A stretch of 64,000 bases of DNA from Mesostigma viride. Lineage: Eukaryota; Streptophyta; Mesostigmatophyceae; Mesostigmatales; Mesostigmataceae. This document shows positions 10,724 through 22,885 of the stretch, in pieces (positions within the stretch are counted from its first letter, which is position 1; the number at the start of each line of letters is the position of its first letter). Below the pieces are notes generated by a model that was not told where the DNA came from, ran no database searches, and saw nothing but the letters and a program-made list of their open reading frames with translations. The position numbers and the translations under genes were made by a program. The stretch lies in contig RPFO01000167.1 in the NCBI GenBank assembly GCA_009746045.1, forward strand, positions 1,239,574 to 1,303,573, read 5' to 3'.

Positions 10724-11485
10724 CTGCCAGGGTGGGTTGTCGGTGGGTGCCAGGGCAAAGGGAGCATGTTTGGGAAGGCGAGGATGGGCAACTCTGCGGG
10801 TGCTGTGCCGTGGGTGCTGTGGAATCGCCAGTCAGGCATAGTGTACAGCAGGTAACTTACTGTGCCTACCGGTTGAGCGCCGAGATGACCCCTGCACAAG
10901 CCTCCACACTAAGCAAATACAGGGGGCTTCTCCTAGTCCCAGTTCAGGGCTGCTAGGATATGTGTCCTATATGTATAACTAGGGTTCCCGCACTTACCCA
11001 AAAGTTTTCCTTGTAGTATCCGATTTTTGTAATGACATGTTCACCGCATTACTTCAGAAACTTGCACTACACCAGTACTTTATTAAAGAATGGCATCCAG
11101 GACAACAGTGAGAATGCTGGAGGCAATATATTTAAAATAGGAGGCAAGAGCAAGTGTAGGGCTGTACACACTCCAAAGGCCACCTGCTGCAAGGTGCTTG
11201 ATAGCAAGCGTTGCATGATGCGCGCGAAGGTATGATAGCATGTAGGTGGCCCCGCCTAGGTCGCTCCATGGCCGCGCCGAGCATGCATTCGCACAGCTGG
11301 TGCCATGGGCAAGACCGATGCAAACCACTGCCATTGAGAGTGCAGGGACTGCCAGGTGGCGTTTCGACCGCACCATCTCACGATCACTATAGGCATACGC
11401 TTCAGCTTGGCTACAGCATCCACAGCCACACCGGCCAATGGCTGCACCCACCGCCGCCACCAACCCAACAACGCATGGCTGCACC
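10724..11485 (-). other. intron between proline-rich hinge and DUF11-like exon
   Basis: I support no exon here. An open minus-strand frame reading through 11083-11470 has natural-looking stretches but no matching splice sites in the right phase. Confidence 0.4.
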
Positions 11486-14236
11486 TGGTCCCCTGACTCT
11501 GTCACCCGTTCCTCCCCCATCCCTCACAATGCCGTGCTCACCGTGCTCACCTGGTCCCCTGACTCTGTCACCGGTTCCTCCCCCATCCCTCACAACGCCG
11601 TGCTCACCGTGCTCACCTGGTCCCCTGACTCTGTCACCCGTTCCTCCCCCATCCCTCACAATGCCGTGCTCACCGTGCTCACCTGGTCCCCTGACTCTGT
11701 CACCGGTTCCTCCCCCATCCCTCACAACGCCGTGCTCACCGTGCTCACCTGGTCCCCTGACTCTGTCACCGGTTCCTCCCCCATCCCTCACAACGCCGTG
11801 CTCACCGTGCTCACCTGGTCCCCTGACTCTGTCACCCGTTCCTCCCCCATCCCTCACAACGCCGTGCTCACCGTGCTCACCTGGTCCCCTGACTCTGTCA
11901 CCGGTTCCTCCCCCATCCCTCACAACGCCGTGCTCACCGTGCTCACCTGGTCCCCTGACTCTGTCACCCGTTCCTCCCCCATCCCTCACAACGCCGTGCT
12001 CACCGTGCTCACCTGGTCCCCTGACTCTGTCACCGGTTCCTCCCCCATCCCTCACAACGCCGTGCTCACCGTGCTCACCTGGTCCCCTGACTCTGTCACC
12101 CGTTCCTCCCCCATCCCTCACAATGCCGTGCTCACCGTGCTCACCTGGTCCCCTGACTCTGTCACCCGTTCCTCCCCATCCCTCACAACGCCGTGCTCAC
12201 CGTGCTCACCTGGTCCCCTGACTCTGTCACCGGTTCCTCCCCCATCCCTCACAATGCCGTGCTCACCGTGCTCACCTGGTCCCCTGACTCTGTCACCGGT
12301 TCCTCCCCCATCCCTCACAACGCCGTGCTCACCTGGTCCCCTGACTCTGTCACCCGTTCCTCCCCCATCCCTCACAACGCCGTGCTCACCGTGCTCACCT
12401 GGTCCCCTGACTCTGTCACCGGTTCCTCCCCCATCCCTCACAATGCCGTGCTCACCGTGCTCACCTGGTCCCCTGACTCTGTCACCGGTTCCTCCCCCAT
12501 CCCTCACAACGCCGTGCTCACCGTGCTCACCTGGTCCCCTGACTCTGTCACCGGTTCCTCCCCCATCCCTCACAACGCCGTGCTCACCGTGCTCACCTGG
12601 TCCCCTGACTCTGTCACCGGTTCCTCCCCCATCCCTCACAATGCCGTGCTCACCGTGCTCACCTGGTCCCCTGACTCTGTCACCGGTTCCTCCCCCATCC
12701 CTCACAACGCCGTGCTCACCGTGCTCACCTGGTCCCCTGACTCTGTCACCCGTTCCTCCCCCATCCCTCACAACGCCGTGCTCACCGTGCTCACCTGGTC
12801 CCCTGACTCTGTCACCGGTTCCTCCCCCATCCCTCACAATGCCGTGCTCACCGTGCTCACCTGGTCCCCTGACTCTGTCACCGGTTCCTCCCCCATCCCT
12901 CACAACGCCGTGCTCACCGTGCTCACCTGGTCCCCTGACTCTGTCACCGGTTCCTCCCCCATCCCTCACAACGCCGTGCTCACCGTGCTCACCTGGTCCC
13001 CTGACTCTGTCACCGGTTCCTCCCCCATCCCTCACAACGCCGTGCTCACCGTGCTCACCTGGTCCCCTGACTCTGTCACCCGTTCCTCCCCCATCCCTCA
13101 CAACGCCGTGCTCACCGTGCTCACCTGGTCCCCTGACTCTGTCACCGGTTCCTCCCCCATCCCTCACAATGCCGTGCTCACCGTGCTCACCTGGTCCCCT
13201 GACTCTGTCACCGGTTCCTCCCCCATCCCTCACAACGCCGTGCTCACCGTGCTCACCTGGTCCCCTGACTCTGTCACCGGTTCCTCCCCCATCCCTCACA
13301 ACGCCGTGCTCACCGTGCTCACCTGGTCCCCTGACTCTGTCACCGGTTCCTCCCCCATCCCTCACAATGCCGTGCTCACCGTGCTCACCTGGTCCCCTGA
13401 CTCTGTCACCGGTTCCTCCCCCATCCCTCACAATGCCGTGCTCACCGTGCTCACCTGGTCCCCTGACTCTGTCACCGGTTCCTCCCCCATCCCTCACAAC
13501 GCCGTGCTCACCGTGCTCACCTGGTCCCCTGACTCTGTCACCGGTTCCTCCCCCATCCCTCACAACGCCGTGCTCACCGTGCTCACCTGGTCCCCTGACT
13601 CTGTCACCGGTTCCTCCCCCATCCCTCACAACGCCGTGCTCACCGTGCTCACCTGGTCCCCTGACTCTGTCACCGGTTCCTCCCCCATCCCTCACAATGC
13701 CGTGCTCACCGTGCTCACCTGGTCCCCTGACTCTGTCACCGGTTCCTCCCCCATCCCTCACAATGCCGTGCTCACCGTGCTCACCTGGTCCCCTGACTCT
13801 GTCACCGGTTCCTCCCCCATCCCTCACAACGCCGTGCTCACCGTGCTCACCTGGTCCCCTGACTCTGTCACCGGTTCCTCCCCCATCCCTCACAACGCCG
13901 TGCTCACCGTGCTCACCTGGTCCCCTGACTCTGTCACCCGTTCCTCCCCCATCCCTCACAACGCCGTGCTCACCGTGCTCACCTGGTCCCCTGACTCTGT
14001 CACCGGTTCCTCCCCCATCCCTCACAACGCCGTGCTCACCGTGCTCACCTGGTCCCCTGACTCTGTCACCCGTTCCTCCCCCATCCCTCACAACGCCGTG
14101 CTCACCGTGCTCACCTGGTCCCCTGACTCTGTCACCGGTTCCTCCCCCATCCCTCACAACGCCGTGCTCACCTGGTCCCCTGACTCTGTCACCGGTTCCT
14201 CCCCCATCCCTCACAATGCCGTGCTCACCGCGTACA
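11486..14236 (-). repeat. 66-bp array, about 41 copies, carrying a 5' splice site
   Basis: A 66-base unit runs for 2.75 kb with only a few variable positions (T/C in CACAAYGCC, G/C in CACCSGTTCC) and a few shortened units. Near 14238 the array merges into the exon whose end reads ESGDQ. Each minus-strand unit carries the equivalent GGGGACCAG|GTGAGCAC, that is, an exon end plus donor. Because 66 is divisible by three and lacks stops, frames of up to 1,000 codons stay open on both strands without being genes. Confidence 0.95.
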
Positions 14237-15837
14237 CCTGGTCCCCCGACTCGGACTTGACCGTGATGGAGAGGGCTTGCTGCGGCGGTGGTGGCGACGG
14301 CCGTGGCGGCGGTGGCCTTCTTGAGGGGGGCGGATGAAGCATGGGGGGGGAGGTGGGCGAACCAAAAGTGGGGGTGGAGCAGAGGGTGGTGGTGCTGGCA
14401 TGGGCTGGGGAGGGACCATGGGCAAGGCTGGGCTCTGGGGAGACGGTGGCGGGGGGGAGGAAAGGGGCGGTGATGGAGGTTGTGGCGGTTTAAGGGGTGG
14501 AGACGGGGACGGGGGAGGCGACGGGGGTGGTGGAGAGAGAGGGGGCGGGGATGGCGATGGCGATGGTGAAGGAGGAGGGGGTGGGCGGGGTGGAGGGGAT
14601 GGCGGCGGTGGTGATGAAGGTGGGGGAGGTGAACGGAGTGGGGGGGGAGGGGAGGATGGTGGCGAAGGCGGTGGAGGGGAATACACAGGGCTAGGGGGTG
14701 GGGGGGAGGGCGGTGGAGGTCGAGGTGGTGGTGGTGGGGATGGTGGAGGTGATGGCGCCAGAGGGGGTGTTTGTTGGGGAGGTGGCGAGGGTGGAGGTGG
14801 CGGTGATGGGGGAGGCGAGTAGAGTGGCGGGGATGGGGTTGGCGTTGGTCGAGGGGGGGAGAAGGCGGGGGCGGTGGAGGCGATGACAGCAACGGGGGTG
14901 GTGGCGGTGATGGCGGCGGTGGGGACGGTGGCGGAGGTCTTGGTGGTGGCGGCAGGGTCAGGGGATGCGGAGGTCCCGGTGGAGCAGGGGGGGCGCACGA
15001 GGAGCCCAGGGTGTTCCAGTGGGTGGGGGGGGTGAGGGGGGTGGAGGCGGTGGCGGGCTTAAGGGGTTGGGAGGAGAAGGGAATGGGGGTGATGGCGGGA
15101 TCCGAACGTGGGGGAAGGGGGGGGGAAGGAGGGGGGGGTGGAGGGGACGGAGGGGGGCGGAGGGGAGGGAGGTGGTGAGGGGGGAGGGGGGGGGAGGGGA
15201 GGGAGGTGGTGAGGGGGAGGGGGGGGCGGAGGGGAGGGAGGTGGTGAGGGGAGGGGGGGGGAGGGAGGTGGTGAAGGGGGAGGGGCGGTGGAGGGGAGGG
15301 AGGCAAGGGAGGGGGGCTGGGTAAATCGAGGGAGGTGGGGAAGGAGGGGGAGGGAAAGAGGGGAGGAGGGGAGGAGGGGAAGGAGAAGGCGGTGGGGGGA
15401 GGGAGGGGGCGGCGAGGGGGAGCGGGGGGTGTGGCAGGGGGCGGGGGAGGTGGTGCGGGGGAGGGGAAGCAGGAGGTGGAGGAGGAGAAGGCGGTGGGGA
15501 GGAGGGGAAGGGGGGGCGGCGAGGGGGCAGGGGGGGAGATGGAGGAGGGGAGGGAGGAGGGAGGGAGGAGGGATGGGGGAGGGGAAGGGGGGGCGGTGGT
15601 GGGAGGGTGGTGGCGGTGGGGGAGGAGAAGGGGGGGGCGGGGGAGATGGAGGAGGCGAGGGGGGAGGGGGAGGTGGTGATGGGGGTGGTGATGGGGGTGG
15701 TGGCGGCGGTGATGGTGGTGGTGGTGGTGGCGATGGCGGTGGTGGCGGTGGTGACGGTGGTGGTGGAGGACTTGGAGGTGGAGAGGGCGGAGGGGGGGGG
15801 GATGGGGGCGGGGGGGGAGATGGGGGCGGGGGGGGAC
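14229..15837 (-). CDS. proline-rich hinge, pherophorin-like
   Basis: After the acceptor GTGCATTTCAG the minus strand encodes long runs of PPSPPPP and PPPPSPPP, the hydroxyproline-rich motif of volvocine pherophorins and other wall glycoproteins. It ends QALSITVKSESGDQ at CAG|GTGTAC (14238) or GCG|GTGAGC (14229). The Pro-rich reading moves between frames at several C-runs, so the exact coding sequence cannot be read. Indels, assembly errors or small introns are possible. The hinge separates the beta-helix from the beta-sandwich domains and is probably heavily glycosylated. Confidence 0.6.
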
Positions 15838-16825
15838 CTGAAATGCACAAAGGTAGAGGCAAGAACAGCAACCGGAGAAAATTAATATAACATACTGAAA
15901 AACACCAGATTTTCAGCCATGTAGGACTTCCCGGTACTTCAGGCCATCGCTCCCTCAGGCCTAATGTGAGCGCATGGCCACAACTAGCCGGCCCACAAGT
16001 TTCCCCTTAAAATAATCCATCGCTTGTCGAACGCATGCCGGCTGCATGGCTGGCGTGCCATACAACTAGCGGCTGTCCCAGCCTGAGGAAGTCTCGCCCA
16101 TACCACGACACAGATGGAATTATTTTCAAACAATCCTGAGCCTCCCTGCTGTCTCGGGACAGGCATGATGTGGGGGAGGTGCAGCTGACTATCCCTGATA
16201 AGCCATGCCCCACAACAGCACTGCCGATGAGCACGCGGGCAAAGAAATTATGAGCAAACGGGGCTGAACGCAAGCATGTCAAACAGTGCGACGTAGTTTC
16301 GCCTGTCCTAAGCCAATATATACCCCCCAAAATACAATGCAAATGAGGTTATTTGTGGCACTTTATGAGGCAGTGTCGAGGCGTGCTGCATAGCACATCA
16401 GCGACTGAGATGCCATCGGGGAGAAAAGCATTATGGACCACCATAAGGCAGGGCGCCCTGGAAGTAAGGAAATCTGATGATAGGGCAGTTAGGGGGTTAA
16501 AATAAGGGAGGGGGGTCGGCCGATAAAATAGTAAAGCTAACTACAATAGTGGTACCAGTGCAAGGTTCCACACAACTGTGAGGTTAGCAATATATGAATG
16601 AACTGGGCTCTGGGGGAGCCCAGAGGTTATCTAATATCAGATTGAAGACTGGGCATTGTCGCCACAGCCCGGAACCAATGCCAAATCCAGCACATGTGTC
16701 CTTATGCGACCCAAGAGGCATCCCCTAGCAGGTTTTATTCTGCCAGGTAGTAAGAATGTGATCAGAAGTCAGGCCATAGCCCAGTGTCCTGGCGTGCAGG
16801 AAGGGTGGCCATGCATTCTACAGTA
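15838..16825 (-). other. presumed intron
   Basis: Nothing beyond unique non-coding sequence could be supported. It lies directly upstream of the proline-rich exon. Confidence 0.4.
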
Positions 16826-18629
16826 GTACTGTAGAAGAACGCTGACTAGGATCAGCAGTACTGTAGAAGAACGCTGACTATGGATCAGTAGTACTGTAGA
16901 AGAACGCTGACTATGGATCAGTAGTACTGTAGAAGAACGCTGACTATGGATCAGTAGTACTGTAGAAGAACGCTGACTAGGATCAGTAGCACTGTAGAAG
17001 AACGCTGACTATGGATCAGTAGTACTGTAGAAGAACGCTGACTATGGATCAGCAGTACTGTAGAAGAACGCTGACTATGGATCAGTAGTACTGTAGAAGA
17101 ACGCTGACTATGGATCAGCAGTACTGTAGAAGAACGCTGACTATGGATCAGTAGTACTGTAGAAGAACGCTGACTATGGATCAGTAGTACTGTAGAAGAA
17201 CGCTGACTATGGATCAGTAGTACTGTAGAAGAACGCTGACTATGGATCAGTAGTACTGTAGAAGAACGAGACTATGGATCAGCAGTACTGTAGAAGAACG
17301 CTGACTATGGATCAGTAGTACTGTAGAAGAACGCTGACTATGGATCAGTAGTACTGTAGAAGAACGCTGACTATGGATCAGTAGTACTGTAGAAGAACGA
17401 GACTATGGATCAGCAGTACTGTAGAAGAACGCTGACTATGGATCAGTAGTACTGTAGAAGAACGCTGACTATGGATCAGTAGCACTGTAGAAGAACGCTG
17501 ACTAGGATCAGTAGCACTGTAGAAGAACGCTGACTAAGGATCAGTACTACTGTAGAAGAACGCTGACTATGGATCAGCAGTACTGTAGAAGAACGCTGAC
17601 TATGGATCAGTAGTACTGTAGAAGAACGCTGACTATGGATCAGCAGTACTGTAGAAGAACGCTGACTATGGATCAGTAGTACTGTAGAAGAACGCTGACT
17701 ATGGATCAGCAGTACTGTAGAAGAACGCTGACTATGGATCAGTAGTATTGTAGAAGAACGCTGACTATGGATCAGTAGTACTGTAGAAGAACGCTGACTA
17801 TGGATCAGCAGTACTGTAGAAGAACGCTGACTATGGATCAGCAGTACTGTAGAGGAACGCTGACTATGGATCAGCAGTACTGTAGAAGAACGCTGACTAT
17901 GGATCAGCAGTACTGTAGAAGAACGCTGACTATGGATCAGTAGTATTGTAGAAGAACGCTGACTATGGATCAGCAGTACTGTAGAAGAACGCTGACTATG
18001 GATCAGTAGTACTGTAGAAGAACGCTGACTATGGATCAGCAGTACTGTAGAAGAACGCTGACTATGGATCAGTAGTACTGTAGAAGAACGCTGACTATGG
18101 ATCAGTAGTACTGTAGAAGAACGCTGACTATGGATCAGTAGTACTGTAGAAGAACGCTGACTAGGATCAGCAGTACTGTAGAGGAACGCTGACTATGGAT
18201 CAGTAGCACTGTAGAAGAACGCTGACTAAGGATCAGTAGTACTGTAGAAGAACGCTGACTATGGATCAGTAGTACTGTAGAAGAACGCTGACTATGGATC
18301 AGCAGTACTGTAGAAGAACGCTGACTATGGATCAGTAGTACTGTAGAAGAACGCTGACTATGGATCAGCAGTACTGTAGAAGAACGCTGACTATGGATCA
18401 GTAGTACTGTAGAAGAACGCTGACTATGGATCAGTAGTACTGTAGAAGAACGCTGACTATGGATCAGCAGTACTGTAGAAGAACGCTGACTATGGATCAG
18501 TAGTACTGTAGAAGAACGCTGACTATGGATCAGCAGTACTGTAGAAGAACGCTGACTATGGATCAGTAGTATTGTAGAAGAACGCTGACTATGGATCAGT
18601 AGTATTGTAGAAGAACGCTGACTATGGAT
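16826..18629 (-). repeat. 33-bp array, about 54 copies
   Basis: The unit includes CTGTAGAAGAACGCTGACTA and GGATCAGTAGTA, with a period of 33 bases. Variants include ATGG/AGG, GTAGTACT/GCAGTACT, and two units reading GAACGAGACTATGG. The units abut without spacers. The 33-base period keeps an 11-residue repeat open on the minus strand, which is an artefact. Confidence 0.97.
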
Positions 18630-18832
18630 CATGCGATGATCCCACAGGATGAATCTTGAACACTATCTGAAAGAAAGAGCGCGGTAGGAAGAACAAATGT
18701 CAGCCTCCACATGACATCAGGAAAAGATGCGTGAAGGCAGATGGGCACCCATAGGGTTCCGGGCAGGGAAAAAGCCTGGTTGTCAACAAACAAAGCTGTT
18801 TACTGTTCATTTGCAGGATGGGTGTTCCTTAC

Positions 18833-19027
18833 GTGAGCAAGTGCTGACGTAGGTGGGTTGCACCACGGAAGTCCCCGTATTCTGAAGCGCATGGCCAGGC
18901 AAACACGCGGCATGAACGACAAGTGGCAGGCGAGGCGGGTGGCACGTAAGCAGCTCTTCTGAGCAGAGACCGTGCAAGCTGAAGAGGTGGTGAAACGCTT
19001 TCTCAGCTCCCAGAGGACCACGTCCAC
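18833..19027 (-). CDS. possible exon of the large gene
   Basis: It is a 65-codon open frame from an acceptor CGCATCAG to a donor CAC|GTAAGG, both good, phase 0 at both ends. The peptide starts VDVVLWELRKRFTTSSACTV and is basic and Cys-containing, unlike the beta-helix exons. A second frame is also open, so the assignment rests mainly on the splice sites. Confidence 0.4.
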
Positions 19028-19641
19028 CTGATGCGGTGATGAATCACCCAGATTTCAAGCGATGGCAGTAGCTAACATGTGGTTTGCTTACCTATGGCTG
19101 GCTGGCTAAGCCTTACATCAGCATGGCGTAAGGTGCACATGCAGCACTTGATGATAAGGGGGCAGCCACAAGTCATACCACCAAGTAAAAAACTGAACGG
19201 ATGGTAGTATTCAAACTAGCTAGCAAGCATCGCTGATAGAAGAGCGATTCAGCAACACCAAGCAACGGCGTTGGCATAATTCTTGCCTGCACGCCATTGT
19301 CAAGACTTGATGCCATCGGCCATCGCGCAGGGAACACGCTACCAATAGAAGAGGAGCCATGAAAGTATTCTGCCGGCACGCCATTGTCAAGTCTGTCATG
19401 TGATAGGCCAGATGACAAGATAGCATACAAACAGACGTGTTAGCAGGCTAGGAAGCACACCCAGATTCTGGATTGCCGAAAGCAGATACGAACTAGCCAC
19501 CCAGATGCATACCAGCTACATTGATACTACTATAATGTTGACATGGGGCATGTGCCCCGATGGAGACCATTTACCCAGATACACTCGACCTGCCCTGGCA
19601 TTTCCAAGCAAGGCCTTAAGTGGCACGCATGAGCAACGTAC

Positions 19642-19722
19642 CGGCACTGGCGACGTGGGGCACACTTGAACGCTAACTGCCCCCGAGACAATGTTAAGGT
19701 CGGCGCCCTTCCCGGACGCGAC
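19642..19722 (-). CDS. beta-helix-type exon
   Basis: 27 codons, phase 0 on both sides, lie between GTCTGCAG and CCG|GTACGT. The peptide VASGKGADLNIVSGAVSVQV then CPTSPVP has the length and alternating pattern of one beta-helix coil. It lacks the GGA start seen in the other coil exons. Confidence 0.65.
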
Positions 19723-19852
19723 CTGCAGACACTCCACAGGGAAGGGAAGGAGACAGATTGAAAACGTCGAACAATACGCAGTCCCCCAGTGAGCCTTTTG
19801 TGTTGCCCAAAAGGCGAGAAATCAAAGGGTAGAGAGGTGACGGCAGAGAAGG

Positions 19853-19906
19853 AGGGGGGGGGGGGGGGGGGGGGGGGGCGGGGGGAGGCGGGGGGGGGGG
19901 GGGGAT
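19853..19906 (+). repeat. G homopolymer tract
   Basis: The tract is almost pure G, broken by single C or A bases. Length is likely unreliable in the assembly. It is a candidate for G-quadruplex formation. Confidence 0.95.
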
Positions 19907-20153
19907 CGTGGCGCCAAGGGTGTTAGCGGCACATAGGCAGAGCTCAGCATGGTAGAGAGATCGACACATAAGCACATAGGGCGACGGCCACACTTGCAGA
20001 TATAGTAGTGCAAGACAACATGCGCGGCACGGATAGGGGACGATACGACAACGTGCACGCGGAGGGGGTAGGGACTGTCACAGGGGCACCAGGGCTGAAG
20101 GCCGCGCTTGGGGTGAGACGGATGTACAGCGGGCAGTCCAACAACATAGCAGA

Positions 20154-20515
20154 ACCTTAGAGCATGATAGCTTTATAACTTTATACATCGCGGACATAAA
20201 TGAGCTTCAACGCCCAACAACAAAGTAGTACCTTAGAGCATGATAACTCTATCAAGTTCTACATTGTGCACATACATGAGTTTTGATGTCTAACAAAATA
20301 GTAGCACCTTCGAGCATGATAACTCTATCAAGTTCTACATTGCGCACATACATGAGTTTTGATGTCTAACAAAATAGTAGCACCTTCGAGCATGATAACT
20401 CTATCAAGTTCTACATTGCGCACATAAATGAGTCTTGATGTCTAACAAAATAGTAGTACCTTGAGCATAATAACTTTCATAACCTAATATGCCGTGGACA
20501 TAAATGAGCTTCGAT
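20154..20515 (+). repeat. 76-bp tandem repeat, five copies
   Basis: The AGCATGAT anchor occurs at 20161, 20237, 20313 and 20389, with a diverged AGCATAAT at 20464. The central copies are nearly identical and the outer ones more diverged, as expected for an array growing from the middle. Confidence 0.93.
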
Positions 20516-20659
20516 GTGGGCGGTGATTCAAACATTTGTGATGATAGTAGTGCTGCCAGGCAGGCAGGACAGCGCTGGCATAAAATGCGACGGAAGATAC
20601 GGACTTGAAACTACAAAGCAGCCGACTCGAAGGCTCACATCCCATCGCGTCGCGTTCAG

Positions 20660-20675
20660 CCACCCACCCAGCCAC

Positions 20676-20729
<54 letters not shown>

Positions 20730-21290
20730 GCCAGCCAGCCAGCCAGCCGCCTGCCCGCCCGCCCGCCCGCCCGCCCGCCCGCCCGCCCGCCCGCCCGCCC
20801 GCCCGCCGCCCGCCCGCCGCCCGCCCGCCCGCCCGCCCGCCCGCCCGCCCGCCGCCCGGCCGCCCGCCCGCCCGCCCGCCCGGCCGCCCGGCCGCCCGGC
20901 CGCCCGGCCGCCCGGCCGCCCGGCCGCCCGCCGGCCGCCCGGCCGCCCGCCCGGCCGCCCGCCCGGCCGCCCGCCCGGCCGCCCGCCCGGCCCCGCCGCC
21001 CCCCCCCCCCCCCCCCCCCCCGCCCCCCCCCCTGCACACACACACACGCCCCCCCGCCCCACACACACACCCCGCACCCCCCCCCCCCCGCACCCCCCCG
21101 CATCCCCCGCACCCCCCCGCATCCCCCCGCACCCACCCCCCGCACCCACCCACCCACCCACCCACCCCCGCACACACACACCGCCCCCCCCGCACCCCCC
21201 ACTGCACCCCCCCGCACCCCCCCCTCCAGCGCCCCCCCCACCCCACCCCCGCACCTTCCACCCCCACCCCACCCCCCACCCACATGGTCA
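20660..21290 (+). repeat. CAGC, CCCG and C-rich low-complexity tract
   Basis: An (AGCC)n tract passes into (CCCG)n, then (GGCCGCCC)n, then poly-C mixed with CA repeats. All six frames are largely open and give Gly/Arg/Ala or Pro/Ala repeats with no natural protein. It is intronic to the large gene if the model is right. Confidence 0.95.
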
Positions 21291-21752
21291 TTTACCATGC
21301 CACCCACCCAAGCAAGGCCCTCTGACAACAGAACCCTGTTCTGCATCAGAAATGGAGCACATGTTCGCCCGCAGGCTTTAAAGTTTTGGGACGGTAGAAA
21401 ATGTGAGTGAAACAAGAGCATCTGCAAGGTGCATATGCTCCGCTGGGTGTTCATTGGGGCCTGGCAAGCGCACTATCCTATGCTACTCTGGAAACTGTAC
21501 AACAAAAGGACTTACCATCACAGTCATTGTGGTAACAAAAAAACGAGCTCGCAACCAAGAGCGTCTTGAACAAGCCTATTCTCCGCAGGCAGTGCTACGC
21601 GGCAAGCCACACCAGCGTAAAGCCCGGCAGGGTCCAAAACTTGGGTCGGCGGGACGTGAACAGGGAGGGAGCGGACACAAAGAGCACTGCAGAATGGACT
21701 GAATTCCGACGGGGAGCATTTGAATGCGGCAGGTTGACCAAGTCGGACTCAC

Positions 21753-21821
21753 ATTGCTTGAAAAATTTGTATACGATAGCAGCACAGAACCCCCCGGCAA
21801 GACATGGATCGCGCCACCATC
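21753..21821 (-). CDS. beta-helix coil exon
   Basis: 23 codons, phase 0 at both ends, lie between TTGGGCAG and AAT|GTGAGT, both strong sites. The peptide DGGAIHVLPGGSVLLSYTNF then SSN starts with the GGAI signature. It has the strand-turn-strand spacing of right-handed beta-helix repeats, as in polymorphic membrane or pectate-lyase-like folds. Confidence 0.75.
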
Positions 21822-22246
21822 CTGCCCAAGATAAGAGCAAAAAACGGGGCATTGCACTAATGGCAGCGTTAGAAGGAAGGACATATACCTCTTAGTCGTA
21901 TGTATTAAGAAACAAATAAGAGAAAGAACGCACATGATAATAAAGAGGCAGGAGATAGAAGGAGAGTACAGACGTCAAGGTGCCCACAACAAAAAAATAC
22001 GTGCGTTTGAAATCTCTTTCACTTCCTCCCATCCCCAGATACTGCATGTGCTGCAATAATATCGGAGGATTCCCCCTTGTACGAAGAGGCTGGTAGCATA
22101 ATGCAGCATATCATGAAGGCTTGTGAATTAGCTATTTGTCTTACTTCTCTTACTCTTCCCTCTCAAGCCTCCCTGAATCCATGATATAAAATCTGCTAAA
22201 CAAGGGTATCGCCCGCAGCAGCATGATCTGGCCAATGCGACAGGAG

Positions 22247-22375
22247 AGACCCTCCTGCCCTCCTGCCCTCCTGCCCTCCTGCCCTCCTGCCCTCCTGCCC
22301 TCCTGCCCTCCTGCCCTCCTGCCCTCCTGCCCTCCTACCCTCCTGCCCTCCTGCCCTCCTGCCTTCCTGCCTACT
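22247..22375 (+). repeat. CCTGCCCT octamer array
   Basis: About 15 copies of an 8-base unit TCCTGCCC occur, nearly perfect. Confidence 0.95.
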
Positions 22376-22549
22376 ATGCTAGCATGTGTTTGCAGCTTGA
22401 AGGCAAATGCTAGCGTGACAACCCACCAAGTATAGCGCCAGGGAAGCCTAATTACCGGTGGACACTGGTGGCGTGAAGAGGAGCCAACGCCCATGTATAG
22501 GGGTGGCAAGCTGGGCCGTTGATGAGCTTTCTCGGAGGTACATGGACGC

Positions 22550-22770
22550 ATTTGCCATCCTAGTTTGTCCCTATTTGCAATCCTGGCTTCTCCCTATTTT
22601 GCAATCCTGGTTTGTCCCTATTTCCGATGCTTATTCTCCCTATTTTGCAATCCTGGTTTGTCCCTATTTCCGATGCTGATTCTCCCTATTTTGCCATCCT
22701 GGTTTGTCCCTATTTGCAATCCTGGCTTCTCCCTATTTTGCCATCCGTGTCCCTCACGTGTCTACCATCC
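22550..22770 (+). repeat. TTTGTCCCTATTT-type repeats
   Basis: Short units of about 20-22 bases combining CAATCCTGG, TTTGTCCCTATTT and TTCTCCCTATTTTG alternate in mixed order. It is an irregular minisatellite just downstream, in gene direction, of the exon at 22808. Confidence 0.85.
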
Positions 22771-22807
22771 TCGCTTTCCCTATCTGCAATCCCTGTCCCC
22801 CACATAC

Positions 22808-22885
22808 CACCGCGGTGCAGCTTTTGAAAGAGCAGCTGTAGCACTCAAACGTGCTGTTCACGTACACCGCCCCTCCGGAGGCCGT
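22808..22885 (-). CDS. beta-helix coil exon
   Basis: 26 codons, phase 0 at both ends, lie between CTCTCACAG and GTG|GTATGT. The peptide TASGGAVYVNSTFECYSCSF then KSCTAV starts with GGAV and has a run of cysteines in the second strand. It matches the neighbouring coil exons in length and pattern. Confidence 0.75.

Noticed and set aside
11438-14337. Plus-strand open frames of 940 and 714 codons and minus-strand frames of over 1,000 codons
   Set aside because: They are the 66-bp array read through; the period is divisible by three and the unit lacks stops on several frames. No start context, domain or codon bias supports a protein.
14288-15890. Gly-rich plus-strand proteins
   Set aside because: They are the complement of the proline-rich exon. 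The minus strand has the splice sites and the PPSPPPP motif, so the plus reading is a shadow.
16826-18629. CRISPR array
   Set aside because: The units abut with no unique spacers, and the setting is an intron-rich eukaryotic gene.
20484-21454. Long Gly/Arg/Ala- and Pro/Ala-rich frames on both strands
   Set aside because: Simple CAGC and CCCG repeats leave every frame open; no flanking exon signals.
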